Positions 1 to 9,545 of a stretch of 64,000 nt of DNA are shown one piece after another. Under the pieces are notes generated by a model, which was given only the letters and a program-made list of their open reading frames with translations, did no database searches and was not told where the DNA came from. Positions within the stretch are counted from its first letter, which is position 1, and each line of letters begins with the position of its first letter. Source of the DNA: Chitinophaga polysaccharea. GTDB lineage: Bacteria > Bacteroidota > Bacteroidia > Chitinophagales > Chitinophagaceae. The translations under genes and the position numbers were made by a program. The stretch is taken from NCBI RefSeq assembly GCF_902150045.1, contig NZ_CABFVU010000001.1, positions 2,604,001 to 2,668,000 of the forward strand, given 5' to 3'.

Positions 1-52
1 ACCTGGTGAAAATGGAAAATGTTATATAATATTTTTATAATAATTTAGATTT

Positions 53-1120
53 TTGTCGATAGAGATTAATATATCAAACTACGAGTCCTATCTTCTCAGC
101 TACATCGATGGGGAGCTGAATGCGGAAGAACTGGCTGCACTGGAACTTTTCCTGCAAAAACATCCGCAGTTCCGGCAGGAACTGGAATTGCTGGAAGGAA
201 CCAAACTGGTACCGGACAGGCAATTCGTTTTTGATAACAAAGCTGCCTTGTACAAAACTGCTTCCGTTGATTATGAGACCTTAATGCTGGGTTATATAGA
301 TGGGGAGCTAACAACTGAAGAAGAGGCTGTTTTACAGGCCCATCTGCAACAGCATCCGGCTGCAAAACAGGAGCTGGCGCTGTTTCAGGCCACCAGGCTT
401 ACACCCGATACCTCAATTGTATTTAAGGATAAAGCATCTTTATATAGAAGCAGTAAACGCAGGGTGCTGCCAATGTACCGCCGCATGGGATGGGTAGCTG
501 CCGCCGCCGCAGTAGTGGCAGGGCTGGTTATCTGGTTACTGCCGGCAGGCAATGGGCCGGTACAGCAACCGGCTGTTGCGGTAAATACGCCACCGGCGGT
601 TACCGCGCCTGTAAATACTCCGGCTGTAGTCCCGGATATTACCCCATCTGCTACGCCTGGTCAGCTTGCTGATGCCGCAACAGCAAAGGGCACTCCTGCC
701 GTTACTCCGAAAACCAATCAGCCATTGCTGGCAAAACGCAGCAAAACGGTAACATCACCTGTTGCCAAACCGGCTACCAAGGCAAATGAGCCTGTATTGG
801 CTTCCGCAGATGCTCCTAAAACAGATGTACCGGTTATTTCCCAGCTGGCTCCGCAGCGTAATTCCATGAGTGAAGTAGTGGAAGAACATCTGCAGCAGGC
901 CGGCAATGCCCATGTTGCTGCCCGCCCCGACACCAAAGAAACAGTACTGGCGGCTAATACAGCCAAAACAGACGATCACTTAAATAATAAAATAGTCCCC
1001 ACGGCCGAACAACCTGGCGCTCCCGGTGAGCTGATCATTTCAGTAAGCGGCAGCGACAGCCGGATCCTGGACAAGGTAACCAATGTTGCAAAGTTTTTTT
1101 CCCGTAAACGGAATAAATAA
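53..1120 (+). CDS. Anti-sigma-factor-like membrane protein with duplicated N-terminal unit
   Basis: Predicted single-pass inner-membrane protein of 355 residues. Two similar cytoplasmic units are seen, about residues 12-57 and 74-118, each with a YIDGEL motif, an acidic helix and a KHP/QHP-Q-x-x-QEL segment. They resemble the N-terminal part of Bacteroidota anti-sigma factors but lack the zinc-binding HxxxCxxC. A hydrophobic segment near residues 144-164 is the membrane anchor. The rest is Pro/Ala/Thr-rich and presumably periplasmic. The start is TTG at 53; an in-frame TAA at 41-43 excludes a longer form. A sigma factor gene would be expected just upstream of the window. The role as sigma regulator is inferred from layout and context. 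Confidence 0.7.
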   Translation: MSIEINISNYESYLLSYIDGELNAEELAALELFLQKHPQFRQELELLEGTKLVPDRQFVFDNKAALYKTASVDYETLMLGYIDGELTTEEEAVLQAHLQQHPAAKQELALFQATRLTPDTSIVFKDKASLYRSSKRRVLPMYRRMGWVAAAAAVVAGLVIWLLPAGNGPVQQPAVAVNTPPAVTAPVNTPAVVPDITPSATPGQLADAATAKGTPAVTPKTNQPLLAKRSKTVTSPVAKPATKANEPVLASADAPKTDVPVISQLAPQRNSMSEVVEEHLQQAGNAHVAARPDTKETVLAANTAKTDDHLNNKIVPTAEQPGAPGELIISVSGSDSRILDKVTNVAKFFSRKRNK

Positions 1121-1139
1121 TAAATCATGGTCATAGCAT

Positions 1140-2084
1140 ATGAAGCATAAATTTTTACTCATTTTGTTACTGGTATTATGTGGCGGATGGGCTCATGCGC
1201 AAAAGGCAGATAAAAATACACCGGCTCCTCCGGATACCATACAGATCAAGGGATTGATCATTATCAAAGGGAAGAATGATAAGGGCCGTACCAGCTATAA
1301 ATTCTATAACGATACTGCCTATGCCCGCCAGAAGCTCAAAAAGAACCTGCAAACCAAATGGTTCGTTTTTGATGTGGGTTTCAATAACTATATTGATCAC
1401 AGTGACTATAACGGGGCCAGCTTTATCAATTATTACCCCAATAGCAATATGTATTATAACGGGGCTCCCGCCATGTCGCCGGTAAGTAAATCATATGATT
1501 ATTCAGCTGCAGGCCTGGCAACTTTTGCACCCAGGGAAGCCAGCGAGCCATTAACACCTTCGGAATTTAAACTTATTACCGGAAAATCGATCAATTTTAA
1601 TATCTGGCTGTTTCAACAGCGACTTAATTTAACAAAACACAAGCTTAACTTGTTATATGCTTTAGGATTGGAGATGAATAACTATAGGTATGCCCGCAGC
1701 ATTACATATTTGCCTGGCTACCCTACACAAATAATCCGGGATTCCGTAGAATTTTCGAAAAATAAGCTGTTTGCCGAATATATCTCGATTCCGGTAATGC
1801 TTAATTTCAATTCTAACCCCGCCCGCCCAGGACGCGCGTTCCAGGCGAGCTTTGGTGTCTCCGGTGGTTATCTCCTCAAATCCAGAACCAAGCAGGTAAG
1901 TGAAGAAAGGGGCAAGGTCAGGAAAACGGACGACTTTAATCTTAATAAGTGGCGTTTTGGCCTTACCAGTGAATTGGGTTATGGACCTGTGAAGTTGTAC
2001 GCAAACTTTGCCTTAACGGCATTACACGATTATGGGTTACAACAATATCCATTTTCGATAGGCATCCGGTTAAACGGATTCTAA
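1140..2084 (+). CDS. Outer-membrane beta-barrel protein (PorT-like family)
   Basis: A 314-residue exported protein. Residues 1-20 form a signal peptide (hydrophobic core, then AHAQ cleavage region). The mature part has alternating aromatic/polar strands, many Asn/Tyr-Asn turns, and ends in a strand finishing IRLNGF, as in Bacteroidota outer-membrane barrels. It starts 20 bases after the anti-sigma-like gene, so the two probably share a transcript. A link to an envelope stress circuit is inferred from position only. No enzymatic motif is visible. Confidence 0.65.
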   Translation: MKHKFLLILLLVLCGGWAHAQKADKNTPAPPDTIQIKGLIIIKGKNDKGRTSYKFYNDTAYARQKLKKNLQTKWFVFDVGFNNYIDHSDYNGASFINYYPNSNMYYNGAPAMSPVSKSYDYSAAGLATFAPREASEPLTPSEFKLITGKSINFNIWLFQQRLNLTKHKLNLLYALGLEMNNYRYARSITYLPGYPTQIIRDSVEFSKNKLFAEYISIPVMLNFNSNPARPGRAFQASFGVSGGYLLKSRTKQVSEERGKVRKTDDFNLNKWRFGLTSELGYGPVKLYANFALTALHDYGLQQYPFSIGIRLNGF

Positions 2085-2113
2085 GATTTTTTAGCCAGTC
2101 CTAAATTGTGTTT

Positions 2114-2455
2114 ATGCGTTCTTTTGTTGCTTTGATGACATGTATTGGTTGCATTGCATGGATTCACTCCTGTGAGAAACGTTTATTAGGCGTTAGACTC
2201 GAAAAAAAGAATATCCTTATTGATCAGCCGGAACAATTACCACTGGCAGTGGTGCCAGCCGGTATCCCACCAGCCAGGTATATTTCCCAGGTAATTCCTG
2301 CCTCCAATACTAAAGTTGTTCCCGCTAACCGTAACAGGAACCGCCTGAAGGTGAAAAAACAGGTCCCCAATAACAATGGGGCTATTGATTCCCTGCTTTT
2401 TAACCAGGTTTTTGTAAGGGGAAAGTACACGATTTACAGCAATCCAAACCCCTGA
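2114..2455 (+). CDS. Small predicted lipoprotein, function unknown
   Basis: About 113 residues. I take ATG at 2114 as the start; a GTG two codons earlier (2108) is also open. The N-terminus has a hydrophobic stretch ending in IHSC, a plausible lipobox, so the mature protein would carry a lipidated Cys. The rest is basic and Pro/Asn-rich with no recognised domain. It follows the barrel gene by about 30 bases and may belong to the same operon. I do not recognise a family. Confidence 0.5.
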   Translation: MRSFVALMTCIGCIAWIHSCEKRLLGVRLEKKNILIDQPEQLPLAVVPAGIPPARYISQVIPASNTKVVPANRNRNRLKVKKQVPNNNGAIDSLLFNQVFVRGKYTIYSNPNP

Positions 2456-2571
2456 GATCATCCGCCAGCTTATTAAGCAAATTACCGGCCCGGCAACCGG
2501 TTGCAACCCCTATGCATCTACCGCTCATACAATTCTTCCTTTTTTTCCCGCTTTATAATTTTGACTTCCGG

Positions 2572-2579
2572 TATATTTG
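2572..2579 (+). promoter_or_regulatory. Bacteroidota -7 box (TAnnTTTG) before M16 peptidase
   Basis: TATATTTG sits 31 bases before the peptidase start codon and matches the TAnnTTTG -7 element recognised by the Bacteroidota primary sigma factor. A convincing -33 TTG at the usual distance is not clear. Inferred from motif only. Confidence 0.45.
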
Positions 2580-2610
2580 ACAGAATAATTTCAAAAAACC
2601 AACTATTTGT

Positions 2611-5550
2611 ATGAGTCTTAAAAGAGTCGTATTACTATTCCTGTTTGCCTGCTCGCTGAAAGTGGCGGGAGCCCAGGGCAAATATCAATGGAAGGAGGCT
2701 ACTGCTGGCGGTTATACCTATAAGTACGTTTCCAATGATCCCATGAAGGCACGTTTCTACACACTGAAAAACGGCCTCACAGTTATCCTTAGCGTTAATA
2801 AGAAAGATCCCCGCATCCAGACACTGATCGGTACCCGTGCCGGCAGCGATAACGACCCGAAAGACCACACCGGTCTTGCACACTACCTGGAACACCTCCT
2901 GTTTAAAGGCACCGAGAAGTTTGGCTCGCTCGACTGGGCAAAAGAAAAGCCCCTGATAAACGAGATCTCCGATTTATACGACAAATACAACAAAACAACA
3001 GATCCGGCGGCCCGTAAAGCGGTTTATCACGAAATAGACAGCGTTTCCGGCGTAGCCGCCAAATACGCCATCGCCAATGAATATGACAAAATAATGTCGG
3101 GCATGGGCGCACAGGGCACGAACGCACACACCTGGGTGGAGGAAACCATCTACGAAGAAGATATTCCGTCCAATGCAGTAGATAAATACCTGACCGTACA
3201 GGCAGAGCGTTTTCGCGACCCGGTTTTCCGTTTGTTCCATACGGAACTGGAGGCCGTGTACGAAGAAAAGAACAGCGGACTGGATAATGATGGCCGCAAA
3301 GTATACGAAACTATGCTTGCAGCGCTGTTCCCTACACATAATTACGGCCAGCAATCTACCATCGGTACCGTGGAGCATCTCAAAAATCCAAACCTGAAAG
3401 TGATCCGTGAATTCTATAACGAATACTATGTGCCTAACAACATGGCTATCGTTATGGCAGGTGATTTCGACCCGGATTATGTGATCAGATCCATTGATCA
3501 GAAATTCAGCTATATGAAGGCCAAACCGGTAAAGGAATACAAACCTGCGCCGGAAGCGCCTATTAAATCGCCGGTAGTGAAAGAAGTACTGGGCCCCGAT
3601 GCTGAAAGCGTGGATATTGCCTTCAGAATGCCCGGTGCGCTGGATACCAAATCCAACCTGGTACTGGGTGTACTGTCGTCTATCCTGCAAAATGGTAAGA
3701 CCGGTTTAATTGATCTGAACATCAACAGGCAACAGAAAGTATTGAACGCCAATGCAGGTGTATTGGGCCTGAAAGATTACTCCATCTTCTCCCTCAGCGG
3801 TAAAGCCAAACAGGGTCAGACCCTGGAGGATGTAAAGGCGCTTTTATTGGGTCAGCTGGATATCCTCAAGAAAGGAGACTTTGATGAAACCCTCGTAAAA
3901 GCCATTGTTAACAACACCAAACTGGACGAACTACGGGGCCTGGAAAGCAATAATAACCGTGCTACCGCCCTGATGAACGGTTTCATCAAAAGCCGGGGTA
4001 AGAACTGGCAGTATGATGTAGCCTTTGTAGATGATATGGGTACAGTTACCAAAAAACAAATTGTTGACTACGCCAATAAATATCTCAACGATAACTATGT
4101 TATTATCTACAAACGTAAAGGTGAAGATAAGAACATCGAAAAAGTGGAAAAACCAGCTATCACCCCGGTAGAAGTGAACAGGGAAGCGCAGTCGCCGTTC
4201 CTGCAACAGATCGCTGCCATGCCTGCCACACCGGTAAAGCCACAATGGCTGGATTATGAAAAGGATATCCAGAAAACATCTCTCGGCAATACCGATATGA
4301 TGTATGTACAAAATAAAGATAATGGCCTTTTCCGCCTGTACTATCGTTTCGATATCGGTACCTGGAATGATAAAAAGCTCAATCTGGCAGCACAGTACCT
4401 CCAATACCTGAGCACCGATAAATATACTTCTGAACAAATCAGCAAAGAGTTTTACAACATCGCCTGTAACTTCAGTGTATTTGCTACCGCAGAAGAAACC
4501 TTCATTACTATCAGCGGATTACAGGAAAATTTTGATAAGGCTGTTGCCCTGTTTGAGCACGTGATTGCCAACTGCAAGCCTAATGAAGAGGCACTGGCCG
4601 CACTTAAAGGCCGCCTGCAGAAAGCTCGCGCAGACAGTAAACTGAATAAGGGCGCTATCATGGAAGGGATGGTTGATTATGCCAAGTATGGTGCTAAAAA
4701 TCCGTTTAACAACCAGCTGAGCCAGGCAGAGCTGGATGGTATTTCCGCGTCAGAATTGGTTACCATTTTGCATGAGCTGCCTACCTATAAGCATATGGTG
4801 ATTTACTGGGGACCCCAGTCCCTGGCCGCTGCAGCAGCAGAGGTGAAGAAACTGCATCCTTTACCTGCCACCTTTAAAACAGCGCCCGAAGCAGTGAAAT
4901 TTGTGAAAGGCAACCAAGATAAGAACCAGGTGTTGTTTGCAGACTATGATATGGTACAAGCAGAAGTGAACTGGCTGAGAAACTCGGCAGTATACGACCC
5001 TGCCAACACAGCAATAGTAACCTTGTTCAACAGTTATTTCGGCGGAAGTATGGGCTCTATTGTTTTCCAGACGATCCGTGAATCCAAAGCGCTGGCCTAT
5101 TCCACCAGAGCATTATATACGTCCCCTGATAAGAAAGATGAACGTTATTCAGTAGAGGCTTATGTAGGTAGCCAGGCCGATAAAATGAATGAGGCCATTT
5201 CCGCTATGAATGAACTGCTGAATGATATTCCCCGCGCTGACAAGTTGCTGCAAACCGCTAAGGAAGGCATAAGGCAGGGTATTGAAACAGAACGTATCAT
5301 CAACGACGATATCATTTTCAGTTACCTGGCTGCACAGAAACTGGGATTGAATACGGATATCCGTAAGCAGGTGTATGAGTCTATCGACAAACTGAGCTTT
5401 GACGATGTGAAGAAATTCCATGATGAACACCTTGCGCATAAACCATATACTTATTGCATTGTTGCCTCCGAAAAGAAGGTGAGCATGGATGATCTGAAAA
5501 AATATGGAGATGTGAAGAAACTCACGCTGGAAGAGATCTTCGGGTACTAA
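2611..5550 (+). CDS. M16 family zinc metallopeptidase (pitrilysin/insulinase type)
   Basis: A 979-residue exported protease. Residues 1-21 are a signal peptide ending AGAQ. The inverted zinc motif HxxEH is at H91-E94-H95 (HYLEH), and the downstream acidic motif around E212 to E219 supplies the third ligand. The full length fits two tandem M16 units; the second half lacks HxxEH, as usual for the inactive C-terminal partner domains that close the chamber. Proteins of this class degrade peptides in the periplasm or at the outer membrane. It is preceded by a TAnnTTTG box and followed by a strong terminator, so it is probably monocistronic. Substrate is unknown. Confidence 0.92.
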   Translation: MSLKRVVLLFLFACSLKVAGAQGKYQWKEATAGGYTYKYVSNDPMKARFYTLKNGLTVILSVNKKDPRIQTLIGTRAGSDNDPKDHTGLAHYLEHLLFKGTEKFGSLDWAKEKPLINEISDLYDKYNKTTDPAARKAVYHEIDSVSGVAAKYAIANEYDKIMSGMGAQGTNAHTWVEETIYEEDIPSNAVDKYLTVQAERFRDPVFRLFHTELEAVYEEKNSGLDNDGRKVYETMLAALFPTHNYGQQSTIGTVEHLKNPNLKVIREFYNEYYVPNNMAIVMAGDFDPDYVIRSIDQKFSYMKAKPVKEYKPAPEAPIKSPVVKEVLGPDAESVDIAFRMPGALDTKSNLVLGVLSSILQNGKTGLIDLNINRQQKVLNANAGVLGLKDYSIFSLSGKAKQGQTLEDVKALLLGQLDILKKGDFDETLVKAIVNNTKLDELRGLESNNNRATALMNGFIKSRGKNWQYDVAFVDDMGTVTKKQIVDYANKYLNDNYVIIYKRKGEDKNIEKVEKPAITPVEVNREAQSPFLQQIAAMPATPVKPQWLDYEKDIQKTSLGNTDMMYVQNKDNGLFRLYYRFDIGTWNDKKLNLAAQYLQYLSTDKYTSEQISKEFYNIACNFSVFATAEETFITISGLQENFDKAVALFEHVIANCKPNEEALAALKGRLQKARADSKLNKGAIMEGMVDYAKYGAKNPFNNQLSQAELDGISASELVTILHELPTYKHMVIYWGPQSLAAAAAEVKKLHPLPATFKTAPEAVKFVKGNQDKNQVLFADYDMVQAEVNWLRNSAVYDPANTAIVTLFNSYFGGSMGSIVFQTIRESKALAYSTRALYTSPDKKDERYSVEAYVGSQADKMNEAISAMNELLNDIPRADKLLQTAKEGIRQGIETERIINDDIIFSYLAAQKLGLNTDIRKQVYESIDKLSFDDVKKFHDEHLAHKPYTYCIVASEKKVSMDDLKKYGDVKKLTLEEIFGY

Positions 5551-5579
5551 GAACAACGAGGAAAAAATAAGATAAAAAA

Positions 5580-5617
5580 CAAAGGCACAAAGTTTTACGC
5601 TTTGTGCCTTTGTTTTT
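5580..5617 (+). terminator. Rho-independent terminator after M16 peptidase gene
   Basis: A perfect 13-bp stem (5580-5592 with 5600-5612), 7-base loop, then five T. It ends the peptidase transcript and also shows that the open frame beginning at 5604 is not the true start of the next gene. Confidence 0.9.
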
Positions 5618-5678
5618 CACTCATCTCCCAAACAATAAATTATTATTCTGCTACGTTATCTGCATATTTATTGCTCCT

Positions 5679-6245
5679 ATGAAGAAGTGCTGTCATTACT
5701 GGTTGGTAGCCGTCCTGTTGCTGCTACCGCTAAGTGGATTTATCAACGAATCTGATTTGTATAGTGTAAGGTTAAATGCTGCCAACATTGATCCTGATAA
5801 AATTTTCCTGCTGATAGATAAAAGCGATTACCGGTTGTACGTGTATGAGGATGTTACGTTGAGAAAAATCTACAAGGTGGTATTTGGTAACCGCGACCAA
5901 ACCGATAAACAAGTGGAAGGTGATCGCAGAACACCGGAAGGGACCTTTCATATTTTAACAAAAAGGGTGGATAAAAGCTGGAGCCGGTTTATGCTGCTGG
6001 ATTATCCGAATGAGATATCATGGCAGAAATTCCATGACCGCCAGGCACAGGGCATGGTACCTGCCAACGCCAGTATTGGCGGTGCTATTGGCATTCACGG
6101 GGTGGAGTATAATTCAGGTATCCGGGATAATTATGTGGAAGGACGTATTAACTGGACATTAGGTTGTGTTAGCATGAAGAACTCAGATGTAAACGAATTA
6201 TATGAGGTGATAAAAGTAGGAACCCCGGTGGTAATTCGCCGGTAA
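5679..6245 (+). CDS. L,D-transpeptidase (YkuD domain), short form
   Basis: 188 residues from ATG 5679. An upstream in-frame codon at 5604 lies inside the preceding terminator and is rejected. The N-terminus has a hydrophobic signal or anchor segment (WLVAVLLLLPLSG). The YkuD domain has the catalytic pair H140 (IHG) and C163 in GCVSM, an atypical ending compared with the usual GC[IV]R. Such enzymes make 3-3 cross-links in peptidoglycan or attach proteins to it, in the periplasm. A second, larger YkuD protein is at 37314. Downstream is a terminator at 6389. Confidence 0.88.
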   Translation: MKKCCHYWLVAVLLLLPLSGFINESDLYSVRLNAANIDPDKIFLLIDKSDYRLYVYEDVTLRKIYKVVFGNRDQTDKQVEGDRRTPEGTFHILTKRVDKSWSRFMLLDYPNEISWQKFHDRQAQGMVPANASIGGAIGIHGVEYNSGIRDNYVEGRINWTLGCVSMKNSDVNELYEVIKVGTPVVIRR

Positions 6246-6388
6246 GATTTTTGCTGAATATTTTGTGGTGACTCCAGTTGGCAGTTACCAGTTGTAATTT
6301 AGGATACTGATACACAGGTACGGCATCTAGTGGCGCAGTGATACTGCACCATGACTCAAATATAAACGGCGGGTCAGATCCTGTGAAG

Positions 6389-6421
6389 AGCGCGCTCCAC
6401 TCGTATGGTGCGCGCTTTTTT
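6389..6421 (+). terminator. Terminator after L,D-transpeptidase gene
   Basis: Stem 6389-6398 with 6407-6416 (10 bp, one T-T mismatch, GC-rich), 8-base loop, then a run of T overlapping the stop codon of the convergent hydrolase gene. Polarity fits plus-strand transcripts. Confidence 0.8.
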
Positions 6422-7364
6422 ATTGTTGGAGAAAAGCGGAGACTTCTTTCATCCATGCTGTGGAATCCTTGCCACAGAACGATTGGTGGCCTGCATCGGG
6501 GAAGATGTACAGTTTTTTCTGACAGGTGCCCAGGTGGGAAAATACTTCCTGTGTTTCTTTAGCCATCACCCGGATATCCTGTTTCCCGTAAAAATATAAT
6601 ACCGGCATATGTATCCGGCGTGCATAGCGCTCTGGTTTGAAACCGGGGCCCCAAAATCCCTGTTCTATTCCTCCCCAGAAAGTAAGGATCTGTGAAAGCG
6701 GAGTGGCCGGCAGCTGAACAGAACGTATCCTGCTTTTTACGGCGTCTGTAAGCGTGGCAAACGGGCATTGAAGGATTAGTTGCTTTGGCGTGAGCCCATA
6801 CTCGGGAACAGCCTTTAAAATGGCTGCAGCGCCCATGCTTACGCCCCAGAGAATGATGGGCTGATCCCCTTTCTGTTTTACATAATCCCAGGCAAGTTTT
6901 ACATCTTCTGCTTCTTTGTAGCCCACACTGCAGGTATATCCTTCGCTGTTGCCATGAGCGCGGAAATCCAGCAGGAAAGTATTATAGCCTAAGGAACGGA
7001 AACGGTTTGCCTCAGGGAAAAGAGAGCCTTTACTGCCATTGTAGCCATGGAACAGGATCACAGTGCCCTTGGCCGCCCGGACCGGTATCCACCAGCCCTC
7101 CAGCCGTAAGCCGCTGGCAGTGTGGAGCAATGCGGTTTCATAGGGGACAGATGGAAAAACGGTGGTAGCCGATTTAGCGATGCGTACTCCAAACAGGATC
7201 ATTTTTAATTTTTCGGCTGTGCTCATTTGTTCAGGAAGTTTGTTCCTGCGGCCGCCGTCTTCATAAAAATGAGTGAATTTCCAGGCATGGAAAGCCCCGA
7301 TGATATTAAGCAGCACAAACAGGACAATGAGGGTCCAGGCCAGCTTTTTAAAGAAACGCTTCAT
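6420..7364 (-). CDS. Membrane-anchored alpha/beta hydrolase
   Basis: 314 residues. A hydrophobic helix at residues 9-26 anchors the N-terminus. The alpha/beta hydrolase fold follows: oxyanion region FHGYNG (105-110), nucleophile elbow GVSMG with S176, acid D263 in KQD and H293 in AGH. This is a complete catalytic triad. It resembles the Bem46/YfhR-type serine hydrolases; the substrate is unknown. Its start lies next to the palindromic element at 7383-7502, which separates it from acs, so it is probably transcribed separately or by read-through from acs. Confidence 0.85.
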   Translation of the reverse strand: MKRFFKKLAWTLIVLFVLLNIIGAFHAWKFTHFYEDGGRRNKLPEQMSTAEKLKMILFGVRIAKSATTVFPSVPYETALLHTASGLRLEGWWIPVRAAKGTVILFHGYNGSKGSLFPEANRFRSLGYNTFLLDFRAHGNSEGYTCSVGYKEAEDVKLAWDYVKQKGDQPIILWGVSMGAAAILKAVPEYGLTPKQLILQCPFATLTDAVKSRIRSVQLPATPLSQILTFWGGIEQGFWGPGFKPERYARRIHMPVLYFYGKQDIRVMAKETQEVFSHLGTCQKKLYIFPDAGHQSFCGKDSTAWMKEVSAFLQQ

Positions 7365-7382
7365 AACCGGGTATTCATGTAT

Positions 7383-7502
7383 AACGAAGAGGCTGTATCA
7401 TAAATAACTTTTACCCGATTTTACTCGGGTACCGGGTGGAGAAAATTTTCGTATTTGCGATTCTCACACCCATTAAGTTAGTTATGATACAGCCTCTTCG
7501 TT
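7383..7502. repeat. MITE-like palindromic element with 21-bp perfect terminal inverted repeats
   Basis: The ends 7383-7403 and 7482-7502 are perfect inverted repeats, extending to 28 bp with one mismatch (7383-7410 / 7475-7502). The inner end reads GAGGCTGTATCATAA, like the terminal inverted repeats of several Bacteroidota insertion sequences. About 64 bp of non-coding interior include a 6-bp hairpin (ACCCGA/TCGGGT, 7413-7430). No transposase and no clear target-site duplication are seen. It could also act as the acs terminator. Assignment as a MITE is inference. Confidence 0.6.
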
Positions 7503-7520
7503 TTTAAGCTCAGGAATTTA

Positions 7521-9434
7521 TTATAGTTTTCCTTTTTTGATTTCGTCTACCACGCCAGGATCCAGCAGGGTGGAGGTATCGCCCAGGTTATCCAGGTCGT
7601 TTTCGGCAATTTTGCGCAAAATGCGGCGCATGATCTTGCCGGAACGGGTTTTAGGCAACCCGCTTACGATCTGTATTTTATCAGGCTTTGCAATGGGGCC
7701 TATGATACGGGCCACTGTTTGTGCGATATCTTTTTTGGTCAGTTCAGGGTCATGTGTGACCCGTTCGGTGATCACATAAGCATAAATACCCTGGCCTTTG
7801 ATATCGTGAGGATAGCCCACCACGGCGCTTTCCACTACGCCGGCGTGCATGTTAATGGCGTTTTCTACTTCTGCAGTACCGATACGGTGGCCGCTTACAT
7901 TGAGCACATCATCTACGCGGCCGGTAATTTTATAGTAGCCGTCTTCATCCCTCAAACAACCATCGCCGGTGAAGTAGAGATTTTCGTAGGTGGAGAAATA
8001 GGTTTTGCGGAAACGTTCGTGATCGCCGTAAGTGCTGCGCAGCATGCCTGGCCAGGGGAACTTGATACAGAGGTTGCCGCTTACGCCGTTGCCTTTAAGT
8101 TCCTTACCGTTTTCATCTACCAGGATAGGTTGTACACCGGGTAGCGGGAGGGTGGCATATCCAGGTTTTTCTTTGGTAACGCCGGCAATTGGTGTGATCA
8201 TGATACCCCCGGTTTCTGTTTGCCACCAGGTGTCTACGATCGGGCATTTGCCTTTGCCGATATTATCTTTAAACCAGTGCCAGGCTTCTTCGTTGATCGG
8301 TTCTCCCACGCTACCTAGTTTTTTAAGGGAGCTGAGATCTTTATGATTAACCGGTCCGAGGCCATAGCTCATTAAGCTACGGATGGCTGTAGGAGCGGTG
8401 TATAAGATGTTTACACGGAATTTATCTACAATTTCCCACAGTCTGCCTGCGTCCGGATAGGTGGGCACTCCTTCAAACATAAGGGTGGTGGCGCCGGCGC
8501 TGAGCGGACCATAGGCGATGTAACTATGGCCGGTGATCCATCCGATATCTGCGGTACAGAAGTATACTTCGCCGGGTTGGTATTGGAATGTATTTACGAA
8601 AGTATAATTGGCATATACCATGTAGCCGGCGCAGGTGTGTACAACGCCTTTGGGCTTGCCTGTAGATCCGGAAGTATAGAGGATGAACAAAAGATCTTCT
8701 GCATCCATTTCTTCAGCGGGACAGGGAGGGTTACCCATTGTTTCCACCTGTTTTATTTCATCTTCCCACCACAGGTCCCTGCCTTTCAGCATACTTACCG
8801 GGGTGCGGGTGCGGGTACATACAATTACTTTTTTTACAGATGGGCAAGCCATCAAAGCGTCGTCCATAACTGATTTCAGCGGGATATCCTTAGCACCGCG
8901 ATAGGCGCCGTCGCAGGTGATCACCAGGCTGCACTGGGCATCCTGTATCCTGTCGGCAATGGACTGCGCGCTGAAGCCTCCGAATACCACCGAGTGTACG
9001 GCACCGATACGGGCGCAGGCCAGCACGGCAATAGCCAGTTCGGGTATCATGCCCATGTAAATACACACACGGTCGCCTTTTTTAACACCATTGTTTTTCA
9101 GCACGGTCGCAAACTGGCAAACTTTGTTGTATAAGTCGCGGTAAGTGATAATGCGGTGGTGTTCTTCAGGATCATTGGGTTCCCAGATGATGGCAGGTGT
9201 ATTTCCCAATGTGCCCAGGTGCCGGTCCAGGCAGTTTTCTGTGATGTTCAGTTTTGCACCGGTAAACCATTTGATTTCGGGATCTTTGAAGTTCCAGTCC
9301 AATACCTTGTCCCATTTGCGACGCCAGTAAAAATGGTCTGCTACATTGGCCCAGAAACCTTCCGGGTCAATAACACTCTGTTGATAAGCCTGCTGATAAT
9401 CTTCGATACTCTTGATCTGGTGTGGGTACGACAT
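7521..9434 (-). CDS. acs: Acetyl-CoA synthetase (AMP-forming)
   Basis: 637 residues, the usual Acs length. It activates acetate with ATP and CoA to acetyl-CoA via acetyl-AMP in the cytoplasm. Seen: the N-terminal ACAS domain (YWRRKWDKVLDW), phosphate loop YTSGSTGKPKG at 253-263, the motif WWQTETGG, the hinge region YKITGRVDD and the C-terminal SGK motif with catalytic, acetylation-prone lysine near K600. All signature regions are intact. Downstream is the palindromic element at 7383-7502. No dedicated regulator is adjacent. Confidence 0.97.
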   Translation of the reverse strand: MSYPHQIKSIEDYQQAYQQSVIDPEGFWANVADHFYWRRKWDKVLDWNFKDPEIKWFTGAKLNITENCLDRHLGTLGNTPAIIWEPNDPEEHHRIITYRDLYNKVCQFATVLKNNGVKKGDRVCIYMGMIPELAIAVLACARIGAVHSVVFGGFSAQSIADRIQDAQCSLVITCDGAYRGAKDIPLKSVMDDALMACPSVKKVIVCTRTRTPVSMLKGRDLWWEDEIKQVETMGNPPCPAEEMDAEDLLFILYTSGSTGKPKGVVHTCAGYMVYANYTFVNTFQYQPGEVYFCTADIGWITGHSYIAYGPLSAGATTLMFEGVPTYPDAGRLWEIVDKFRVNILYTAPTAIRSLMSYGLGPVNHKDLSSLKKLGSVGEPINEEAWHWFKDNIGKGKCPIVDTWWQTETGGIMITPIAGVTKEKPGYATLPLPGVQPILVDENGKELKGNGVSGNLCIKFPWPGMLRSTYGDHERFRKTYFSTYENLYFTGDGCLRDEDGYYKITGRVDDVLNVSGHRIGTAEVENAINMHAGVVESAVVGYPHDIKGQGIYAYVITERVTHDPELTKKDIAQTVARIIGPIAKPDKIQIVSGLPKTRSGKIMRRILRKIAENDLDNLGDTSTLLDPGVVDEIKKGKL

Positions 9435-9545
9435 AGCACCGTAATTGTTTATTGGTTAAGTACATGCATTTTCCTAACGGGCTTTAAATTTAAGAAAAAC
9501 CAGATGTTTTGCTGGAAATAATCTAAAAAACATATTAGAAGCAGA

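Noticed and set aside
2974..3690. 238-codon minus-strand open frame inside the M16 gene
   Set aside because: Fully overlaps a gene with intact zinc motif; composition (many Phe, His, Ile, Cys) is typical of an antisense shadow.
5604..5678. Upstream start of the L,D-transpeptidase
   Set aside because: Inside the terminator hairpin of the preceding gene.
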